DNA from: Arcticibacter sp.
GTDB lineage: Bacteria > Bacteroidota > Bacteroidia > 2-12-FULL-35-15
Assembly (NCBI GenBank): GCA_021155045.1
Contig: JAJNQB010000021.1
Span: 62,001 to 126,000 of the forward strand
Length of the DNA: 64,000 bases
Direction of reading: 5' to 3'
Below the pieces are notes generated by a model that made no database searches, had not been told where the DNA came from, and saw nothing but the letters and a program-made list of their open reading frames with translations. A program made the position numbers and the translations under genes. Below are positions 42,027 to 51,224 of this stretch, one piece after another (position 1 is the stretch's first letter; every line of letters begins with the position of its first letter).

Positions 42027-43100
42027 ATGGATTTAAATACCAGAATTAAAGCATTTGTTGAGTTGGGGCAGTTTATGGCTCAGTTTTCTTCAAAGGAATC
42101 GGTTGTTGCTGAAAATAGATTAAACGAAAAATTTTATACTGATTTTGAGGAATTGATAAAAGATGTAAAAGTTCATAATCCTTGGTTTACCGAGGATAAT
42201 GTTAGAAATGCAATTGCTTCAATTTCCGAAATGCTTAAAGAGGAAAATTTGGTAGAGTGGGTTTCAAGCTATATTTCTGAAATAAACAAACGAGAAAAAA
42301 TAAATACTGTTGCAGTGATTATGGCTGGAAATATTCCACTTGTTGGTTTTCACGATATGTTATGTGTATTAATTTCTGGGAATAAATTTTTAGGAAAATT
42401 ATCGAGCGATGATAAATTATTGATGCCATTTATTGCTAATATTTTAATTGATATTGAGGCTGAGTTTGTTAATTTAATTGAGTTTACAGATTCACAAATA
42501 AAAACGATGGATGCTGTAATTGCTACAGGAAGTAATAATTCGGCAAGGTATTTTGAGTATTATTTTGGTAAATATCCACACATTATCCGAAAAAATAGAA
42601 ATTCTGTTGCAATATTATTAGGTTCTGAAACAGAAGAAGATTTAATGAAATTAGGGAGAGATATTTTTCAATATTTTGGTTTGGGATGTAGAAATGTTGC
42701 GAAACTATTCGTTCCTGCAAACTACAATTTTGATATTTTCTATGAATCCATTTATGAGTTTCAAGATATAGTAAGTCATAATAAGTACGCAAATAATTAT
42801 GAATATAATCGTACGGTTTATTTGATGAAAAATGATCCTTCGCTATTAGACAATAATTTTTTGTTGCTAAAACAGGATGAAACGTATTCATCTCCAATTG
42901 GTGTTTTATATTATGAGTTTTATGAAACTATTGCGGAGTTGAATAAAAAATTAGAATCAGAAAAGGAACAAATTCAGTGTGTGGTTTCTAATTCTGTGGA
43001 TATTATTGATGCTGTACCATTTGGCAAGGCACAGTGTCCTGCATTGTCTGATTATGCTGATGGAGTAGATACCATGAAGTTTTTGGCGGGACTGAAATAA
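42027..43100 (+). CDS. Acyl-CoA reductase (LuxC family)
   Basis: A 357-residue enzyme of the LuxC/acyl-CoA reductase branch of the aldehyde dehydrogenase superfamily, which reduces activated fatty acyl groups to aldehydes with NAD(P)H. Visible: TVAVIMAGNIPLVGFHDMLCVLISGN, KTMDAVIATGSNNSARYFEYYFG, HIIRKNRNSVAILLGSET and LGCRNVAKLFVP, where the Cys of GLGCRNV is the likely catalytic thiol. Many Bacteroidota carry this gene next to ferredoxin; its role may be fatty aldehyde or wax production or turnover. No lux genes are present. Confidence 0.88.
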   Translation: MDLNTRIKAFVELGQFMAQFSSKESVVAENRLNEKFYTDFEELIKDVKVHNPWFTEDNVRNAIASISEMLKEENLVEWVSSYISEINKREKINTVAVIMAGNIPLVGFHDMLCVLISGNKFLGKLSSDDKLLMPFIANILIDIEAEFVNLIEFTDSQIKTMDAVIATGSNNSARYFEYYFGKYPHIIRKNRNSVAILLGSETEEDLMKLGRDIFQYFGLGCRNVAKLFVPANYNFDIFYESIYEFQDIVSHNKYANNYEYNRTVYLMKNDPSLLDNNFLLLKQDETYSSPIGVLYYEFYETIAELNKKLESEKEQIQCVVSNSVDIIDAVPFGKAQCPALSDYADGVDTMKFLAGLK

Positions 43101-43102
43101 CA

Positions 43103-43339
43103 TTAATTTTTTGGCGCGTGCTTCCTGCCAAATAAATGTTTTCTGCTGCTTTCTTCTTTTTTTCGGTAAGCTTTATTTCCTTTTTTAATTGCTTTTTTAT
43201 CTGCTTTTATTTGTTTTTCACTTGGTCTTGTTTTCATGCTTAGGTAAGGATTTGACGCTCCTTTTTTATGGCAAGAAGAAAAAATGCTTGCTATAATAAA
43301 TGCAAATGTCAGAAAAACAAAGCGAAAAGAATAATTCAT
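43103..43339 (-). CDS. Small basic lipoprotein
   Basis: A 78-residue lipoprotein with signal ending in SSC (Cys23), then a short strongly basic part (SEKQIKADKKAIKKGNKAYRKK, RKHLFGRKHAPKN). I know of no function. Predicted pI is very high. It converges with the acyl-CoA reductase gene, ending 2 bp from its stop. Related in composition to the exported protein at 29980-30288; both could bind anionic surfaces such as LPS or DNA. Confidence 0.72.
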   Translation of the reverse strand: MNYSFRFVFLTFAFIIASIFSSCHKKGASNPYLSMKTRPSEKQIKADKKAIKKGNKAYRKKEESSRKHLFGRKHAPKN

Positions 43340-43471
43340 ACTACAAATGTATTGTTAAGAATAAAGAAATTTAATTTTTATTTTAATACTTACCAACGAG
43401 TTTTTAAACAAAGTAAATTAAAGTGTAATCAAAAACATTCTGTTATTTTTGTCTTGTAATTTTATAACGCA

Positions 43472-44845
43472 ATGTCTTTAAAAAGATACATTCTTCTTTT
43501 TTTTCTGATTTTATCCTTAGGGATGTTTTTTTTCTCTTGTGGTAATGATAGTGAATTGCCTGAAAAAATTACTTATTCAGAACATATTGCTCCTATTATT
43601 TATAAAAATTGCACCCCTTGCCACAGAGATGGAGAGGCAGCACCATTTAACTTATACACTTACAGTGATGTTTTTGCCCGTAATAAATTGATAAAGTTTG
43701 TAACACAAACTCGTTTTATGCCACCATGGCCAGCTGATGCAAGCTACACGCATTTTGTTGGAGAAAAAGTTTTAACTCAAACAGAAATAGATTTAATTGT
43801 AAAGTGGATTGACGAAGGATGTGCAATTGGCGATTCTACAAAAATTCCAGCATTGCCAAATTTTCCAAAGGGTTCGCAACTAAGCGTTCCTGATTTGGTA
43901 ATTAAATTTAGAGATGTTTTAAAAATTAAAGGTGATGCTCAAAACAAATTTTTTTTAATGCGTGTACCTTATGAAATTCCTAAAGACACATTCATTCGTG
44001 TTATTGAAGTTGCACCTGATAATAAAAAATTAGTACATCATGTAAATGCACAGCTGTTGAGTTACGATTTCGACAAACGTAAAGATGTGATGAAAGGGGA
44101 TGTTGTAATTAATATTGATGATTACCCATCAATAATGGATGCATACAAACAACTTAATCTGGCAAACGATGATGGTACGTTTCCTTTGATGACACAATCT
44201 GTAACAAACTATTTGCCTGGAGTTTCTCCCCCAATTTATCCTGATGGAATTGGTGGTTATAAAATGAAACGCAAAGGGGCTTTGTTTTTAAAAGATATTC
44301 ACTATGGTCCTTCAAGACTTGATACAACAGATCAAACTGCTTTTAATGTTTTCTTTTCTAAAGCTCCGCCTAAACGACCTACGCTTGAATTTCAAATGGG
44401 AACGTTTGGTGTTTCTCCAATTGAGCCTCCGTTGGTTATTCCGCCTGATACGATTATGAAATTTATTAGTCGTTATACATTGCCAATGGATATTTCCGTT
44501 TTAACAATAAACCCTCACATGCATTTGCTTGGAAAAAGTTTTCTTGCTTATGCTGTTACATTACAAGGAGATACTATTCCTTTGATTCGAATAAACAAAT
44601 GGGATTTTAGATGGCAATATTTTTACACTTTTAAAAATATGGTGAAAATTCCTAAAGGTGCAACTATTTATGCTGAAGGGGTTTATGATAACACTAAAAA
44701 CAACCCTAATAATCCTTTCAATCCACCACAATTAGTGGCAGAGCGGGAGGGAAGTATGAGAACAGAAGATGAAATGTTTCAGTTTATTATTACTTATTTA
44801 CCTTATCAAAAAGGAGATGAAAACATTAGTTTAGAGATTAAGTAA
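43472..44845 (+). CDS. Lipoprotein with c-type haem motif and copper monooxygenase-like domain
   Basis: A 457-residue lipoprotein (lipobox FFSC, Cys23). A haem-binding segment has CTPCHRDGEAAPF (CxxCH) in the planctomycete-type cytochrome c pattern, with Met in FMPPWPAD as possible axial ligand. The second part resembles the copper type II ascorbate-dependent monooxygenase (PHM/DBM) fold: LVHHVNAQLL, TINPHMHLLGKSF (HxH) and EGSMRTEDEMFQF (Met and acidic). The two-domain plan is common in Bacteroidota and Planctomycetes, where substrates are unknown. Likely periplasmic and redox active. No operon partners. Confidence 0.8.
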   Translation: MSLKRYILLFFLILSLGMFFFSCGNDSELPEKITYSEHIAPIIYKNCTPCHRDGEAAPFNLYTYSDVFARNKLIKFVTQTRFMPPWPADASYTHFVGEKVLTQTEIDLIVKWIDEGCAIGDSTKIPALPNFPKGSQLSVPDLVIKFRDVLKIKGDAQNKFFLMRVPYEIPKDTFIRVIEVAPDNKKLVHHVNAQLLSYDFDKRKDVMKGDVVINIDDYPSIMDAYKQLNLANDDGTFPLMTQSVTNYLPGVSPPIYPDGIGGYKMKRKGALFLKDIHYGPSRLDTTDQTAFNVFFSKAPPKRPTLEFQMGTFGVSPIEPPLVIPPDTIMKFISRYTLPMDISVLTINPHMHLLGKSFLAYAVTLQGDTIPLIRINKWDFRWQYFYTFKNMVKIPKGATIYAEGVYDNTKNNPNNPFNPPQLVAEREGSMRTEDEMFQFIITYLPYQKGDENISLEIK

Positions 44846-44922
44846 ATTATTTTTCTACTGGATAACCTTTTTGAACCCAATCTTCTTTAATGCCTACAGG
44901 AATTTCAATCACTTTCCTAAAA

Positions 44923-46878
44923 TTACTTTCCAATCACTTTAAACTCTGTTCTTCTGTTTAAAGCACGATTTTCGTCTGTATCGTTTTTAACCTTTGGTTT
45001 AGTGTCGCCATAACCCTTGTAGGTTAGGCGTTTAGGGTCAATTTTTCCTTCCATTGTCAAATAATCGTAAACTGCTTTCGCGCGATTTTGAGAGAGTGTT
45101 AAATTCATTTTTTTATCACCAACATTATCGGTATGTCCACTTAATTCTCCTCTGATAGTTTTATTAGTATTCAAAAACTCAATAAGTTTATTAAGTTCAG
45201 ATTTTGATTCAGGTTTTAAATCAAATTTAGCCGTTTCGAAAAATACATTTTTTAACTCTATTACTGAGCCCGTATCAATAGGTTGCATGGGTACATCCAT
45301 TATAAATGGTTTCGACATATCAGCAAGTTCTTTTAATGCAAAATTTTCGGAATAAAATAAATATCCCGATTGAGAAACATTCAATGCGTAGTTTTTGTCG
45401 ATTGGTAAACAAACCAAAAACTCCCCATTGCCACTGTTTGCATCAGATTCAATGACAGATTTTCCTGTTGCTAAATCAATCAATTCAAAATGTGCACCCA
45501 ATGGATTTTTGGTTTTTACATCATATACTTTCCCTTTTACATACGTTATTTTTCCTGGTCTTGCAGCTTCATATAAATCAAATTGGTATATGTCTAAGCC
45601 TCCAAACCCACCTGTTCTATTGCTTGCGAAATAGGCTAAATTGCCTGATGCAGAAACCAAAATGCTGTTTTCATCAGCATACGTATTTATAGGATAACCT
45701 AAGTTAACAGGTGGGCCCCATTCTCCTTTATCATCCATACGAGATACATATAAATCCAGGCCACCCATTCCGACATGACCATTTGAACCAAAATAAATTG
45801 TTTTTCCATCAGGATGAATAAAAATTGACTCTTCATTGCCAGGTGTATTAATGTTTTTTCCTAAATTTTTTGGAGCACTCCAACTTCCATCTTGTTTTAA
45901 TGTAGAAACATAAATATCTGTTTCGCCATAACCTCCTGGTCTGCTGCTTACAAAATAAAGTGATTTTCCGTCAGAAGAAAATGATGGTTGCGATTCAAAA
46001 AACTTTGTATTGATTGTATTTCCTATGTTGTAAACTTTACCCCAGTTTTTGCCAACTTGTTGGGTGTAAAAAATATCACAACTGCCAAAACCTTTTCTGT
46101 TGGGAGTGCCGTAGTTTCCATCTTCTTCTTGACATGCAGCAAAAAACAAAATTTGTCCATCAGCAGAAAGACAAGGAGCGCCTTCGTTTCCTTCTGTATT
46201 AATGCCATAGCCAATTAAAGAAGCTGTTTGCCATGCGTTGTTATTTTTTTTACTGACTAAAAAATCTTCTTGTAGATGATTTGATTCTGTTCTGTTATTT
46301 CTTGTAAATAAAAATGTTTGTTCGTCAGCAGTAATTGCGGGGAAGTATTCATCTAGGCTTGAGTTGATTCCTTCTCCAACATTTTTTGGTTCAAAAGGAA
46401 CAGGGTTTTTGATAGCATTAATAGCAAAGTTGCAATTTGCTAATTGTATTTCAGCTTTTTCTCTCCATTCTGGATTGACATTTTGATATTTTAAAAATGC
46501 TTCGTAATCTTTTTTTGCATCATCATATTTTCCAATTGACATTTCAAGGTTTGCGAGTAAGAAAAATGTTTTTTTGTCGAATTTTGGATTTATCTGTAGT
46601 GCCTTACTGTATTCATCAATAGCATTTTGTTTTTGTTTTGCTTCAGTATATATCTGTGCTAATAATAAATGTGGTTCAATAAAATTAGGGTCTTTAGAAA
46701 TGGCGTTGCTCAATTCTGTAATTGCCTTATTGTCTTGCCTTTGGTTGTAATATTCTAAACCCGCTTTAAATGCAGCAATTGCTTTTTTATTTGTACTTGT
46801 GTATTCACCAGGAGGCATTTGTGCTTTGCAAGAAAACAAGGTGCACATTGTAAGAAGCAGGATAAAATAATTTTTCAT
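44923..46878 (-). CDS. OmpA-family lipoprotein with TPR and PD40 repeats
   Basis: A 651-residue lipoprotein (Cys17, LFSC). Domain order: TPRs (about residues 28-150), a PD40/WD40-like beta-propeller (about 165-430; repeats like GYGETDIYVSTLKQDG and GGLDLYVSRMDDKGEWGPP), a CarboxypepD-like domain (about 435-520), and a C-terminal OmpA/Pal peptidoglycan-binding domain (about 545-651; LSGHTDNVGDKKMNLTLSQNRAKAVYDYL, NRRTEFKVIGK). This is the plan of PorE-type and related envelope proteins that anchor T9SS or surface complexes to peptidoglycan; assignment to PorE itself is not certain. Confidence 0.9.
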   Translation of the reverse strand: MKNYFILLLTMCTLFSCKAQMPPGEYTSTNKKAIAAFKAGLEYYNQRQDNKAITELSNAISKDPNFIEPHLLLAQIYTEAKQKQNAIDEYSKALQINPKFDKKTFFLLANLEMSIGKYDDAKKDYEAFLKYQNVNPEWREKAEIQLANCNFAINAIKNPVPFEPKNVGEGINSSLDEYFPAITADEQTFLFTRNNRTESNHLQEDFLVSKKNNNAWQTASLIGYGINTEGNEGAPCLSADGQILFFAACQEEDGNYGTPNRKGFGSCDIFYTQQVGKNWGKVYNIGNTINTKFFESQPSFSSDGKSLYFVSSRPGGYGETDIYVSTLKQDGSWSAPKNLGKNINTPGNEESIFIHPDGKTIYFGSNGHVGMGGLDLYVSRMDDKGEWGPPVNLGYPINTYADENSILVSASGNLAYFASNRTGGFGGLDIYQFDLYEAARPGKITYVKGKVYDVKTKNPLGAHFELIDLATGKSVIESDANSGNGEFLVCLPIDKNYALNVSQSGYLFYSENFALKELADMSKPFIMDVPMQPIDTGSVIELKNVFFETAKFDLKPESKSELNKLIEFLNTNKTIRGELSGHTDNVGDKKMNLTLSQNRAKAVYDYLTMEGKIDPKRLTYKGYGDTKPKVKNDTDENRALNRRTEFKVIGK

Positions 46879-46907
46879 GTGTATGTCGTTTCAATTATTA
46901 TTCCAAA

Positions 46908-47540
46908 TTAAGGAATATTCATGTATTTATGTGTTTGTAAGGATGCATTCCATTTAGGGTGTTGCATAATATAATCAACAATTAATGGCATCATTTCTTT
47001 GGCCTTACTCCATTCTGGCTGTAAAAACAAGATACAGTTAGCATTTACTTTTGCTGCATTTTTTTCTGCCCATTCAAAATCACTCTTATTGTGAACAATG
47101 ATTTTTAATTCACTTGCTTTTGAAAAATTTTCATCAAGCGGAGGGCTTGTTTTTTTTGGAGATAGACAAACCCAATCCCATTTTCCTGTTAGTGGATAAG
47201 CACCAGAGGTTTCAATAAAAGTTTGAATTCCTTTGTTTTTTAATTGTTCTGTAATATAATTCAAATTGTAAATGCTTGGTTCTCCTCCAGTAACCACAAC
47301 TGATTTTGCCGGATATTTTGAAGCATTTTCGATAACACTATCAATGTCTGTTGCTGGATGCAAATCTGCATTCCAACTTTCTTTAACATCACACCAATGA
47401 CAACCAACATCACACCCTCCAACTCTAATAAAATAAGCTGCTTTGCCAGAATGAAATCCTTCTCCCTGTATGGTGTAAAATTCTTCCATAATAGGAAGTA
47501 ATTTGCCTTGCTCTAATAATAGTTGTTGTTCTTTTTCCAA
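46908..47540 (-). CDS. queE: 7-carboxy-7-deazaguanine synthase
   Basis: A 210-residue radical SAM enzyme converting 6-carboxy-5,6,7,8-tetrahydropterin to 7-carboxy-7-deazaguanine in queuosine biosynthesis. The [4Fe-4S] motif is CDVGCHWC (CxxxCxxC), preceded by FYTIQGEGFHSGKAAYFIRVGG, which is the QueE signature (FxxxQGEG). VVTGGEPSIYN and SPKKT are typical too. It lies 1 bp behind bshC. Other queuosine genes are not in the window. Confidence 0.95.
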   Translation of the reverse strand: MEKEQQLLLEQGKLLPIMEEFYTIQGEGFHSGKAAYFIRVGGCDVGCHWCDVKESWNADLHPATDIDSVIENASKYPAKSVVVTGGEPSIYNLNYITEQLKNKGIQTFIETSGAYPLTGKWDWVCLSPKKTSPPLDENFSKASELKIIVHNKSDFEWAEKNAAKVNANCILFLQPEWSKAKEMMPLIVDYIMQHPKWNASLQTHKYMNIP

Positions 47541-47541
47541 G

Positions 47542-49134
47542 TTATAATTCTATAATATTTAATTTGAAATCAAATGGCATTAATTGCTCTTTCAATTTTG
47601 GAATTAATTGTTTCCCATGCATCAAGTAATAAGGCGAAAAATTTTCATAACGTTCTTGCAAAATACCTTCGGGCAAAAATTTATTTTTAATTTTTTTAAT
47701 TTGGTTGATGCTCGATTCTTGTTTTTGTTTTTCTGCTTTTATGAATTTTGATTCTATGCTTTTTAATCCATTTAGTGCTTTCTGTAGTTCTGCTTCCACC
47801 GTGTTTTTAAGGGTAGTGTCAATGGCTTCTGCCTTATAAATTAAACTTGTGTATGCTGATTTTAATTCATTTTCTTCTTTTTCAATAGATATATTTTCAG
47901 ATGAATTTGCTTTTAAAAATTCTTTGTTTAGTTCGTCTGTATTTTTGAAAAAGTCATTTATGGTAAATCCTAATTTTTCAATCTGTTGATTTGTTTTATC
48001 ATCAGTAATGATTGCAAAATTTCTTGGAACTAAAATTGGGAAAGTGATAGCATGATGTTTAAACATTTCTTTATACTCCAGCCAATAAGCAATTTCACCA
48101 GGTCCTCCAACATAAGCGATATTAGGTAGCAGGAGTTGTTGATACATTGGTCTTAAAACAACATTTGGGCTAAATCTTTCTGGAAATGATTTTAATTCTG
48201 ATTTCAATTCATCTAAACTAAATTTTATGTCGGTATTAAGAACAGCATAAGCATTTTCCTGTTTTTCAATTCTTTCTCGAATATTTTCTTTCGTATAGAA
48301 ACAATTTATTTCTCTTGGGTTCACTTGCGGGCTAAAACCTAGTTTATTTAGTTTCTCAACCGTTTGATTTACTAATCTATAATTTGAATTGTTGATTATA
48401 TCATCTTCAATAATTGATGCGAATTTTTGTTTTAAAGCGTTATCATCTGCATCTATAATCAATAATCCATATTCTCCAAAAAGTCGGTGAACAATATAAC
48501 GAGTGGCGTCAGCCAAATTAGAATGTTTTAAGTAAGCATCCGTAAATAATTCAACTAATTCATTTGCATTCTCTGATTCACCAAAAATTTGTTTTAATTC
48601 TTCAATAGAATTATTTAAAGTGCGCGCATCTAATTTTCCAACAGAACCTTTTGCAGATTCATTCTTCCAGCTAATTTCTTTTCCAAATATATTAATGGAA
48701 CTAATTTCTTCGAAGTCATGGTCTTCGGAAGCCATCCAATACATAGGAATAAAATTGTATTCAGGATATTGTTTTTTTAGTGTTTCGGATAAATTAATAG
48801 TCGAGATTATTTTAAAAATAAAATAAAGCGGACCGGTGTAAATGCATAATTGATGACCTGTACAAACTGTAAACGTATTTTTATGATTCAGTTTGTCAAT
48901 CTGTAATTTTTGCAAAAATTTATTTGAGGTATTCTTGTATTGCTTATTTAATGCTTCAACTAAAACTGTTCTGTTGATGTTCAAATTATCGTTAAATAAA
49001 TTTTTGAACGAATCAATAGAAGGGAAAAAATCATAGAACTCGTGCAATTTTCCATCTTTATTTATGTAATCAATAAATAATTGTGAAAATTGTTTGGTTT
49101 GTTCGAATTCGATTTTATGTTTTTTTAACGGCAT
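47542..49134 (-). CDS. bshC: Bacillithiol biosynthesis cysteine-adding enzyme
   Basis: A 530-residue enzyme that adds cysteine to glucosaminyl-malate in the last step of bacillithiol synthesis. An upstream ATG adds seven residues; the start chosen precedes the conserved MPLKKHKIEFEQTKQFSQLFIDYI. Signatures: CTGHQLCIYTGPLYFIFKIISTINL, FIPMYWMASEDHDFEEI and NIAYVGGPGEIAYWLEYK. BshC occurs in Firmicutes and Bacteroidota. It implies that this organism uses bacillithiol as low-molecular-weight thiol; bshA and bshB are outside the window. Confidence 0.94.
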   Translation of the reverse strand: MPLKKHKIEFEQTKQFSQLFIDYINKDGKLHEFYDFFPSIDSFKNLFNDNLNINRTVLVEALNKQYKNTSNKFLQKLQIDKLNHKNTFTVCTGHQLCIYTGPLYFIFKIISTINLSETLKKQYPEYNFIPMYWMASEDHDFEEISSINIFGKEISWKNESAKGSVGKLDARTLNNSIEELKQIFGESENANELVELFTDAYLKHSNLADATRYIVHRLFGEYGLLIIDADDNALKQKFASIIEDDIINNSNYRLVNQTVEKLNKLGFSPQVNPREINCFYTKENIRERIEKQENAYAVLNTDIKFSLDELKSELKSFPERFSPNVVLRPMYQQLLLPNIAYVGGPGEIAYWLEYKEMFKHHAITFPILVPRNFAIITDDKTNQQIEKLGFTINDFFKNTDELNKEFLKANSSENISIEKEENELKSAYTSLIYKAEAIDTTLKNTVEAELQKALNGLKSIESKFIKAEKQKQESSINQIKKIKNKFLPEGILQERYENFSPYYLMHGKQLIPKLKEQLMPFDFKLNIIEL

Positions 49135-49188
49135 AATTTTCACAAATTTAATCAATTTGTTCTGCTTCTGCTTACATTTGCTTGAATA

Positions 49189-49767
49189 ATGAATACAATT
49201 AAAATGGAAGCAAAAGAATACGAAAATCCTTGGACAACTTTAAAATCAGAAAAAGTATATGATTCGCCTTGGATTGGTTTAACAAAACACGATGTGTTGA
49301 ATCCAAATGGAAATGAAGGAACATATTCTGTTATTCATTTTAAAAATATCGCATTGGGTATATTGGCTTTGGATGAAAATTATAACACTTGGATTGTGGG
49401 ACAATATCGATATCCGATTAATCAATATTCATGGGAGATTCCAGAAGGAGGAGGGAAAAGAGATGTTGAGCCTTTGGAGTCTGCTAAACGTGAATTACTT
49501 GAAGAAACAGGAATAACTGCAACTAAATGGACAAAGATTCAAGAGTTGTATTTAAGTAATTCTGCAAGTGATGAATTTTGTATTTTATACGTTGCACAAG
49601 GTTTAACTTTTGGTGAAGCACAGCCAGAAGACAATGAGCAATTAGAAGTAAGAAAATTACATTTTGATGAATTATACAAAATGGTTGAAGATGGACAAAT
49701 TACGGATAGTTTAACTGTAGCTGCAGTTTTGAGAGTAAAAATATTGATGTTGGAAGGGAAGGTTTAA
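49189..49767 (+). CDS. NUDIX hydrolase, ADP-ribose pyrophosphatase-like
   Basis: A 192-residue NUDIX protein; a Met five codons in is an alternative start. The Nudix box is GGGKRDVEPLESAKRELLEETGI (Gx5Ex7REUxEExGU), preceded by WEIPEGG. The context (VLALD, QYRYPINQYSWEIPEGG) is that of ADP-ribose/ADP-sugar diphosphatases. It hydrolyses a nucleoside diphosphate derivative. The stop overlaps the convergent rimO gene end by four bases. Confidence 0.93.
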   Translation: MNTIKMEAKEYENPWTTLKSEKVYDSPWIGLTKHDVLNPNGNEGTYSVIHFKNIALGILALDENYNTWIVGQYRYPINQYSWEIPEGGGKRDVEPLESAKRELLEETGITATKWTKIQELYLSNSASDEFCILYVAQGLTFGEAQPEDNEQLEVRKLHFDELYKMVEDGQITDSLTVAAVLRVKILMLEGKV

Positions 49768-51074
49768 ACAACCTCCCCAAATAAATCATAATCTTCGGCA
49801 GAAGTGATTTTTACGTTTGCAAAATCACCTATGCGCACATAATTTGAATCAGCTTTTACAAGAACTTCGTTATCTACTTCTGGTGAGTCAAATTCTGTTC
49901 TGCCGATAAAATAATCGCCTTCTTTTTTGTCAAACAAAACTTTGAAAGTTTTTCCGATTTTATTTTGATTTAATTCAAAAGAAATGCCTTGTTGTAACTC
50001 CATTACTGCTTCACATCGTGCTTGTTTTGTTTTTGCAGAAACATCATCTTCTAAAGAATGTGCATGTGTGTTTTCTTCATGAGAGTATGCAAATATTCCA
50101 AGTCTATCGAATCGAGTTTGTTCTACCCATTCCAAGATTTCTTCATGGTCTTTTTTTGTTTCTCCTGGATAGCCTGCAATTAATGTTGTTCTAATAGCAA
50201 TGTTTGGGACTTTATCTCGTATTTGATTTACTAAATCAATTGTTTTTTGTTTTGTAGTTCCTCTGCGCATACTTTTTAGCATGTTGTCAGTAATGTGTTG
50301 CAAAGGCATATCTAAATAATTGCAAATATTTTTTCTTTCATTCATTACATCAAACACATCCATCGGAAAACCAGAAGGGAAAGCATAATGCAAGCGAATC
50401 CAATCGATACCTTCAACATCTGATAAGTTTTTTAGTAGCTCAGCAAGGTTTCTTTTTTTATAGATATCTAATCCATAATATGTTAAATCTTGAGCGATAA
50501 GCATCAATTCTTTTGTTCCATTTTTTGCAAGATGTTTTGCTTCTTTCACTAATTCTTCAATTGGTTTTGAAATGTGTCCGCCACGCATCAATGGTATAGC
50601 ACAAAAAGAGCAAGGTCTATCACATCCTTCCGAAATTTTGAAATAAGAATAATGATGTGGTGTGGTTAGTAATCGCTCTCCAACCAATTCGTGCTTGTAA
50701 TCTGCTTTTAATGTTTTTAATAATCTGGGTAGTTCACGCGTTCCAAAATATCCATCAATATTTGGAATTTCTTTTTCCAAATCGGGTTTATAGCGTTCGC
50801 TCAAACATCCTGTAACATAAACTTTATCAACTTGTCCTGATTTTTTTGCTTCTGAATAACGTAATATAGTGTCAATGCTTTCTTGTTTTGCATTGTCAAT
50901 AAATCCACAAGTATTGATAATTACAATGCTAGAATCATCTGCATTACTTTCGTGTTCTACCTGAAAATTATTTGCTTTTAGTTGTCCCATCAATACTTCA
51001 CTATCAACAATATTTTTTGAACAGCCCAGCGTAACAACGTTTACTTTATTCTTTTTTAATGTTTTTGTTTTCAA
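49764..51074 (-). CDS. rimO: Ribosomal protein S12 methylthiotransferase
   Basis: A 436-residue radical SAM enzyme that methylthiolates an aspartate of ribosomal protein S12. Three domains: UPF0004 (VVTLGCSKNIVDSEVLMGQL with Cys ligands CSKN, CGF and CLS), radical SAM (GCDRPCSFCAIPLMRG, CxxxCxxC) and TRAM (about residues 370-436). Full length; RimO rather than MiaB is indicated by GCSKNxVDSE. Confidence 0.96.
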   Translation of the reverse strand: MKTKTLKKNKVNVVTLGCSKNIVDSEVLMGQLKANNFQVEHESNADDSSIVIINTCGFIDNAKQESIDTILRYSEAKKSGQVDKVYVTGCLSERYKPDLEKEIPNIDGYFGTRELPRLLKTLKADYKHELVGERLLTTPHHYSYFKISEGCDRPCSFCAIPLMRGGHISKPIEELVKEAKHLAKNGTKELMLIAQDLTYYGLDIYKKRNLAELLKNLSDVEGIDWIRLHYAFPSGFPMDVFDVMNERKNICNYLDMPLQHITDNMLKSMRRGTTKQKTIDLVNQIRDKVPNIAIRTTLIAGYPGETKKDHEEILEWVEQTRFDRLGIFAYSHEENTHAHSLEDDVSAKTKQARCEAVMELQQGISFELNQNKIGKTFKVLFDKKEGDYFIGRTEFDSPEVDNEVLVKADSNYVRIGDFANVKITSAEDYDLFGEVV

Positions 51075-51224
51075 AATTCAATAATTTATTATGAGTTCAA
51101 AGTTAATAAATTCAATGGCTCAAAAAAACGCTATTCAATAACACTTTGCTGTTTATAACTTGCCATCTTTCACTTCTGATTAATTGCTCATTTGATTTAA
51201 GTTTACAATTAAAATTGAATATAA

